The notes under the pieces were generated by a model. The model worked only from the letters and a program-made list of their open reading frames with translations. It searched no databases and was not told the origin of the DNA. This document shows, piece by piece, positions 58,431-64,000 of a stretch of 64,000 bases of DNA. The stretch comes from Lewinellaceae bacterium (GTDB lineage Bacteria; Bacteroidota; Bacteroidia; Chitinophagales; Saprospiraceae): the NCBI GenBank assembly GCA_016712415.1, contig JADJRC010000018.1:62001-126000 (forward strand), given 5' to 3'. Position 1 is the first letter of the stretch. Each line of letters opens with the position of its first letter. A program made the position numbers and the translations under genes.

Positions 58431-61252
58431 ATGATTCGAAAACTCCTTTTTCTCTGTCTGCTCACCATAGTAGCGCAGGCTGTAAGTGCGCAAAAAACAA
58501 CCCTTCAGGGGGTAGTTAAAGACGCCGAAAGCGGACAACCGCTCTCCGACGCCGCAGTCGTTGTAACCGGATCAGGCCAGGTGGCCGCCACCGACAACGA
58601 AGGCCGCTTCAAATTACCGGACTGAGTTGCACCAGTTGCACCCTCAGCGTTACACGACGGCTACAAACCTGTTGATTTGACAATCAGCGGCAATGCCCGC
58701 TCAAAACCGGTGGAGGTTCTGTTGAATAAACTTCAGAACAATGAACTCCAGCAGGTCGACATTCCGACCATTACCCTGGCGGAAGCGGAATCGCAGGAAG
58801 GCGGCGCCGGCGAAGTGGCCAACCTGCTGCATGCATCGCGCGATGTCTTTCAAAACACCTCCGGATTTGCATGGAGCCCCTTCCGCTTTCGCGAGCGGGG
58901 CTACGACAGCGGCCTTTTTCTGACCTATATCAATGGCGTGCCGTTTAATGATCTGGAAACCGGGTTTACGCCTTATGGCGAATTCGGCGGCCTGAATGAT
59001 GTCTTGCGTATCCGCACCAGTTCAGTGGGCCTGGATGCTGCTGATTTTTCTTTGGCGACCTGGGCGGCGCCACCACCATAGATACCCGCGCGGCTGTCCA
59101 GCGCAAACAGATACGGGCCTCCTACGCAGTAAGCAACAGGACCTACCGCAACCGCCTGATGCTGACAGCCAGTACCGGTCTCATGCCGGGTGGCTGGGCT
59201 GTCACCCTGTCGGGCAGCAAGCGCTGGGCGCAGGAAGGTTTCGTTCCCGGAACCCTTTACGACGGCTATTCTTATTTCGCTTCGATTGACAAAAAAATAA
59301 ATCTTCGTCAAAGCCTCAACCTGACTGTTTTTGGGGCCCCGACAAGACGAGGCCGTTCTGCGGATTCGTTTCAGGAAATGTTCGACATCGCAGGCACCAA
59401 TTACTACAACCCGCTGTGGGGCTATTGGAACGGTGAAAAACGCAATTCATCTACTGTATATAACCACCAGCCAACCGCCATACTGCGATACGACCTTGCA
59501 CCCTCGGATCGCACGAAAATTACCGCAGCCGTTTACGGTCAAAAAGGTGTAAACGACTTCACACGCCTGAACTTTATCAACGGTCTTAATCCCGCGCCCG
59601 ATTTTAACCGCCGCCTGCCCAGCAGTCTGGAAGACCCCGCGCAGGCCGCCCTTTGGGCCGAATTGCTCGCTTCGGATGAATCGCTTCGACAAATAGACTG
59701 GGCCTCCCTTTATGCCTCAAACCTCAACAACCCAAATACCGTAACAGACGCCAATGGAGTTGCCCGCAACACTGTATCAGGCATTAACTCGATCTATATT
59801 CTTGAAAACCAACGCTCTAAGAATACTGAAGCCGGCGCCAACGTCTACCTCAGCCATACTTTCAACCCGCGCGTAAGTCTCAACGGAGGCGGCCAGTACC
59901 AATGGTACAAGGGCCAAAACTTCAAATTGATCGACGATCTGCTCGGGGGTGATTACTGGGTCGATTGGGACTTTTTCGGCAATTTCGACAACCAGACCAA
60001 CCCTTTGGCGCGCAACAGCGACATCCGTACCCCCAATAGAATTGTCGGCGAAGGGGATGTATTCGGCTGGGACTACAATGAAAACATCCGACGCAGCAAA
60101 GGCTGGGCACAACTTCAGTTCTCATTGCCGCAAGTGCAGGTATTCTTTGGTGGAGAAGTTGGCCAAAGTTCCATGTGGCGCACTGGAAACATGCAAAACG
60201 GCCGCTTCCCCAACCGCTCCCTGGGTGATTCCGAGAAGGTTTCTTTTACCACCTATTCCGTAAAAGGCGGTGCGACATGGAAACTGAACGGTCGTAACTA
60301 TCTGTATGCCAATGGCTATTACGGCACCAAGGCGCCGCTGTTCCGCAATACCTTTATTGCGCCGCGCACCCGCGATCTCGTTGTGCCCGATCTTGAGGTT
60401 TCCAAAACGCAGAGCATCGAGGGTGGATACCTGCTCCGTTCACCCAACTACAAGGCACGAATAACCGGCTATCTGACGGAATTCAAGAACGAAACGGAGA
60501 ACATCTTCGTCAGCGCCTGGTCGGTAGGCCGGATCATCGACGAACTCGATCTCGGTTCGCTAAACCTCGGCGACGACGCCAGTTTCCTCGAACAACCCGT
60601 ATTCTTCGGCTCCGCCATACTCAAGGGTGTGGAACGGCGGCATGCAGGCATCGAGGCTGCCATCGAGGCAAAACCGGTGCCGAGCTGGGTATTTACCGCA
60701 GCCACATCCGTTGGCAAATATATCTACACGGCACGGCCCAACCTGTTGTTGTCGCTCGACAACGGCGGCACGCAAATCTTCGACGGCGGCATCGTATACC
60801 AGGAAAACTTCTACGTCCCCCGAACACCGCAAACAACGGCATCGCTGGGCATAAAATACGAATCGCGCCGTTTCTGGTTTGCCTCGCTGACCCTGAATTA
60901 TGCCGACAATTTCTACTATGAATTTGACCGGGCCCGCCGCACTTCGCGATTCGTAAGCGGTCTTACACCGGCATCGCCGATCTGGAATACCATCGTAGAG
61001 CAGCAAAAAGCACCCTCTGCCTACACGCTCGACTTTTTCGGCGGCAAATCGTGGCTGATCAAACGCAAATACTATATTTATCTCAATGCCGGCGTCAACA
61101 ACATTCTGAACAACAAGGATATCGTTATTTCCGGCAGGGAATCTTACCGCAACGCTTTCCGCAATGACGTGAGCGATCCGCGGTTTTACACCTCTGAATT
61201 GCTCTACGGTTATGGCACCAACTTTTTTGTGTCCCTGACCCTGCGCATCTGA
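58431..61252 (+). CDS. TonB-dependent outer membrane receptor, three lesions
   Basis: About 940 codons. A signal peptide (MIRKLLFLCLLTIVAQAVSAQ) leads to a carboxypeptidase-regulatory-like domain (TTLQGVVKDAESGQPLSDAAV), a plug (VANLLHASRDVFQNTSGFAW, RFRERGYDSGLFLTYINGV) and a 22-strand-type barrel ending FFVSLTLRI. Lesions: an apparent one-base deletion near 58620 creating TGA at 58623-58625, a compensating insertion near 58652, and a one-base deletion in TTT 59051-59053. After repair the joins read LSCTSCTLSVHDGYKPV and ADFSFGDLGGATTIDTR. It takes up a bulky ligand with TonB/ExbBD energy. Its neighbours, an exported nuclease and a DUF5689 lipoprotein, suggest nucleic-acid-derived substrate. 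There is no classical TonB box that I can assign. Confidence 0.85.
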
Positions 61253-61294
61253 TTTAACTTTGTCACAACTTATCTTCACGTCTTTCACATCAAT

Positions 61295-62647
61295 ATGAAA
61301 ACCACGTTTTCGATGAAAAATATACCTTTCTTCTCCACTTTGCTGGCAGCCGTGTTGTTGATTGCCGGTTTCACTGCATGTGTCAAAACCGAATTCGACC
61401 AGCCCCCGGCAGGCGGAGAGCCCATCACGCTCAACGTCAATAAAACCATCAAAGAACTCAAGGCCCTGCATGTAACCCCGGGTGGTTTCGACAAGATTAC
61501 TGAAGACATCATCATTGGCGGTGAAGTGGTCATGGACGACCGTTCGGGCAACTACTACAAAACCCTGGTCATTCAGGATGCAACCGGAGGTATCGAAGTC
61601 AAATTCAACGACGGCTTCCTGTATCAGCAAATGCCCGTGGGAAGGACCGTATACATCCGCTGCCAGGACCTTATGCTGACGGATTACGCCGGCCTGACCC
61701 AGCTTATCGGCAGCACTGTCGAGGAAGGCGGCCAGTTGAGTGATGTAGGCCTTACAGAAGCCCAGGTACGCCAAAAAATTGCAAAGGGCATTTACAACGA
61801 CGTTCCCGTTGCCCCCAAAGAAGTGTCGATCGCAGACATAAACGACGACCTGCTGAGCACCTACATCCGCCTGTCAGACGTCGAGTTCATCAAGGCGGAT
61901 ACCGCCAAAACCTGGGCAGACCCCATTACCAAATTCAGCCTGAACCGTACCATGCAGGACTGCAACGGCCTTCAACTTATCGTACGCACCAGCGGCTATT
62001 GCGACTTTGCCAGCCTTAAGACACCCACGGGCAAAGGAACGATCGAGGGGGTACTGGGCGCCTTCAACGGTACCTATCAGTTGTACCTGCGCGACGAAAC
62101 GGGCGCCGTAATGGACAGCCTGCGCTGCGGCGCCATTGATCCCAACGCCCCGGGGCTGGCCAGCCTCGACGAGAAATTCGATGCTGTCACGGCAAATGCC
62201 GACATTGAATTGCCGGGTTGGGTGAATGTATCGGTACAGGGCAACCGTATCTGGAGGGGAGCCTCCTTCTCCGGCGACAAATTCGCCTCTGCAACCGCCT
62301 TCTCTTCCGGACTGGCAGCAATGGAAACCTGGATGATCACACCGCCGCTCGACCTGAAAACGCAAAAGACCCTGACTTTTGAAACATCGTCGGGCTACTG
62401 GAAACACGATGGTTTTACCGTCTGGGTTTCAACCGATTTTAACGGCCAGAACCCTGCAACAGCCACCTGGACACAGTTGAACTACACCCTTCCGCCCGCC
62501 AATACCAATGGGTATTCTGATTTTGTGCCTTCGGGCAACATCCAGTTGCCGGTATTCAACGGCAAAGGCTATATCGGGTTCAAATACACCGGCGACGCCA
62601 CCTCGAATACCACAACCTGGCGTTTCGACGATGTAAGAGTTCAATAA
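61295..62647 (+). CDS. DUF5689 lipoprotein with C-terminal jelly-roll-like domain
   Basis: 450 residues. ATG 61313 gives MKNIPFFSTLLAAVLLIAGFTAC, a lipoprotein signal with lipobox FTAC; ATG 61295 adds six residues. The first half is DUF5689, an OB-like domain (VNKTIKELKAL, IGGEVVMDDRSGNYYKTLVIQD, GGIEVKFND, YIRCQDLMLTDYAGLTQL). The second half (about 300-450: DEKFDAVTANADIELPGWVN ... ATSNTTTWRFDDVRV) is a choice-of-anchor-J-like jelly roll. Members are commonly found beside TonB receptors and may act as surface lipoproteins handing substrate to them. It lies 42 bases downstream of the receptor gene and is likely co-transcribed. Confidence 0.87.
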   Translation: MKTTFSMKNIPFFSTLLAAVLLIAGFTACVKTEFDQPPAGGEPITLNVNKTIKELKALHVTPGGFDKITEDIIIGGEVVMDDRSGNYYKTLVIQDATGGIEVKFNDGFLYQQMPVGRTVYIRCQDLMLTDYAGLTQLIGSTVEEGGQLSDVGLTEAQVRQKIAKGIYNDVPVAPKEVSIADINDDLLSTYIRLSDVEFIKADTAKTWADPITKFSLNRTMQDCNGLQLIVRTSGYCDFASLKTPTGKGTIEGVLGAFNGTYQLYLRDETGAVMDSLRCGAIDPNAPGLASLDEKFDAVTANADIELPGWVNVSVQGNRIWRGASFSGDKFASATAFSSGLAAMETWMITPPLDLKTQKTLTFETSSGYWKHDGFTVWVSTDFNGQNPATATWTQLNYTLPPANTNGYSDFVPSGNIQLPVFNGKGYIGFKYTGDATSNTTTWRFDDVRVQ

Positions 62648-62754
62648 CAAATCACATCCTCGCTGGAAATTTGCGACGGGCAACGACATCAAGTTGTTGC
62701 CCATCGCAACGTTTTTACCTGTCCCGTCGTTATTTTTGCCCAATAACGCAGATT

Positions 62755-63414
62755 ATGAGAATCACCCTGGTCAGTCTTTTGTTATGTTTGGGTATGATGT
62801 GCATGGCCCAACAGCGCGACAGCATCGTCGTATTGCCGGACTCAGTCACTATTTCCCTGGCCGATTCGCTGCATCCTTCCCATTCTTTTTCATTGCGCAA
62901 GTTTTTTACTGCGGACTATCCCAAGCCCGGCAGAGCCGCTTTATTATCGCTTGTATTCCCCGGCGCCGGACAGGCATACAACAAACGCTGGTGGAAACTG
63001 CCGATCGTTTATGGCGCCCTGGGCGGCGTTTTATACGTGGAGATAGACAATATACGGCAGTACCGGGCGCTTCGGGACAACTACCGCCTGCTGGTGGATG
63101 GCGACCCGAATACGAACCCGACGGAGGCGCCGTACGATCGTATCGATGCAACAACCATGAAGAGTTACCGGGATCAATGGCGTCGGTACGTTGAACAAAC
63201 ATCCCTTGTGCTCGGTTTGGTCTATTTGTTGCAGGTGACCGATGCGTTTGTAGATGCGCATTTACGCAACTTCGATGTGAGCGACGATCTCACCCTGCGG
63301 TTTCAGCCCAAACTGGACCAGACGCAGGGACTCGGCCCCGCATTCGGTTTTGGAATCAGCCTGGGTTTCGGGGAGCGCGGCAGGCAATCTGCGAAGTTAT
63401 TTAGCACACCTTAA
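62755..63414 (+). CDS. DUF5683 family membrane protein
   Basis: 219 residues from ATG 62755, which directly gives a signal peptide (MRITLVSLLLCLGMMCMAQ). A -7 box TATTTTTG lies at 62731-62738. The family signature PGRAALLSLVFPGAGQAYNKRWWKLPIVYGALGGVLYV (first about 40 residues of the domain, position about 58-95) is followed by a helical hairpin (YRDQWRRYVEQTSLVLGLVYLLQVTDAFVDAHLRNFDVSDDL), a pattern typical of Bacteroidota DUF5683. The protein ends in a short barrel-like tail. The function is unknown. Confidence 0.88.
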   Translation: MRITLVSLLLCLGMMCMAQQRDSIVVLPDSVTISLADSLHPSHSFSLRKFFTADYPKPGRAALLSLVFPGAGQAYNKRWWKLPIVYGALGGVLYVEIDNIRQYRALRDNYRLLVDGDPNTNPTEAPYDRIDATTMKSYRDQWRRYVEQTSLVLGLVYLLQVTDAFVDAHLRNFDVSDDLTLRFQPKLDQTQGLGPAFGFGISLGFGERGRQSAKLFSTP

Positions 63415-63449
63415 TACCCGGCGCCATAAAAGCGCGCCGGAATGGAATT

Positions 63450-64000
63450 ATGAAATCTATCCTGGAAAGCGAGTCCGATAGTCTGGAAATCACCCGGCGG
63501 CATTTGTACGAAAGCATACAATTCCCGCTGATCGCCGTCGTGGCAATCTGGCTGGTCCACCTGTACCAGGTTGCCGACGGTTTTGATCCCGGACTATACG
63601 GCATTATGTCGCGCAGGGCCTGGGGATTGCGGGGAATACTTACCGGCCCCCTCGTGCACGGCAGTTGGGGGCACCTGATTTCCAATACCTTTCCGCTGTT
63701 CGTACTTACGGCGATATCCATCTATTTCTACCGCAAAGTGGCCATGCGTGCCTTCTGGATGATTTACTTCCTGACAGGCATATCAGTATGGCTGTTTGCC
63801 CGCCCTGTTTCCCATATCGGCGCAAGCGGTGATCTACGGACTCGTAGCCTTTATTTTCTGGAACGGCATCTTCAGGCGCAGCATGCGTTCCATTATACTG
63901 GCGGCCCTGGTCGTGCTCCTGTACAGCGGCATGTTTATGGGTATTCTGCCGGACCAGGAAGGCATATCCTGGGAGAGCCACCTGCTCGGCAGCCTGGTCG
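63450..64000 (+). CDS. Rhomboid family intramembrane serine protease, frameshifted and cut by the window end
   Basis: The first 126 or so residues are read from ATG 63450. Rhomboid hallmarks are present: TGPLVHGSWGHLISNTFPL (L1 loop and the WR-like/HxxxN motif with His and Asn) and HIGASG with the catalytic Ser. Immediately after GASG an apparent two-base deletion near 63830 (GTGT to GT) shifts the frame; repair gives HIGASGVIYGLVAFIFWNG, the family sequence. The second catalytic residue (His in a later helix) would lie beyond the window. Predicted six-helix membrane protease. Confidence 0.85.
   Translation, partial: MKSILESESDSLEITRRHLYESIQFPLIAVVAIWLVHLYQVADGFDPGLYGIMSRRAWGLRGILTGPLVHGSWGHLISNTFPLFVLTAISIYFYRKVAMRAFWMIYFLTGISVWLFARPVSHIGASGDLRTRSLYFLERHLQAQHAFHYTGGPGRAPVQRHVYGYSAGPGRHILGEPPARQPG

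Overview
This 64 kb window looks like chromosomal DNA of a Bacteroidota bacterium, most likely from the Saprospiraceae/Saprospiria side of the phylum. The evidence is a type IX secretion (T9SS) outfit (PorP/SprF-like protein, gliding-motility C-terminal sorting domains), a hybrid two-component regulator, a TonB receptor beside a DUF5689 lipoprotein, an OmpA protein with thrombospondin type 3 repeats, and Bacteroidota promoters (TTTG, about 20 nt, TAnnTTTG) upstream of several genes. Gene order is mosaic: small housekeeping operons alternate with large secreted or surface proteins. No phage, transposase, integrase or cas gene was seen.

Layout. 1-2639: a HlyD-type adaptor (cut by the window edge) and an ABC exporter whose ATPase motifs are degenerate. 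2781-11391: mostly core genes: LuxC-like acyl-CoA reductase, trmD, a zinc-ribbon protein, tRNA-His, a DUF1573 lipoprotein, aroK, recQ, a fatty acid desaturase and an amino acid permease. 11417-15189: a predicted conflict/defence operon, SIR2-like protein plus STAND NTPase fused to a formylglycine-enzyme-like domain, both reading frames damaged. 15541-29332: one long minus-strand transcription unit of papain-like protease, beta-propeller/caspase protein, an 8 kb repeat adhesin with a T9SS C-terminal domain, and a PorP/SprF protein. 29498-38613: a hybrid two-component regulator divergent from a 14-WD40-repeat caspase and a TPR protein. 38691-38933: an array of six 28-bp palindrome-like repeats, then tRNA-Ser. 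39251-48568: secreted and membrane proteins (CotH-like or unknown protein, M43-type protease, DUF423, DUF3352/propeller protein, acyl-CoA thioesterase, DUF6580, M1 peptidase). 48585-57191: smc, OmpA/TSP3 protein, valS and a small exported protein. 57197-64000: an exported nuclease-like protein, a TonB receptor, a DUF5689 lipoprotein, a DUF5683 protein and a partial rhomboid protease.

A notable property is the number of reading-frame lesions. I count about 17 frameshifts or in-frame stops, many in short homopolymers. All lie in accessory, secreted or repeat-rich genes (and one rhomboid gene), while trmD, aroK, recQ, smc, valS and about 20 other genes are intact. I therefore annotate each broken gene as one feature and give the lesion positions. 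Whether these are sequencing or assembly errors or genuine decay cannot be settled from the sequence alone.

Most promising biology: the SIR2/STAND-FGE operon (11417-15189), the exported caspase/papain/adhesin cluster around an orphan hybrid regulator (15541-38613), and the repeat array at 38691-38933.
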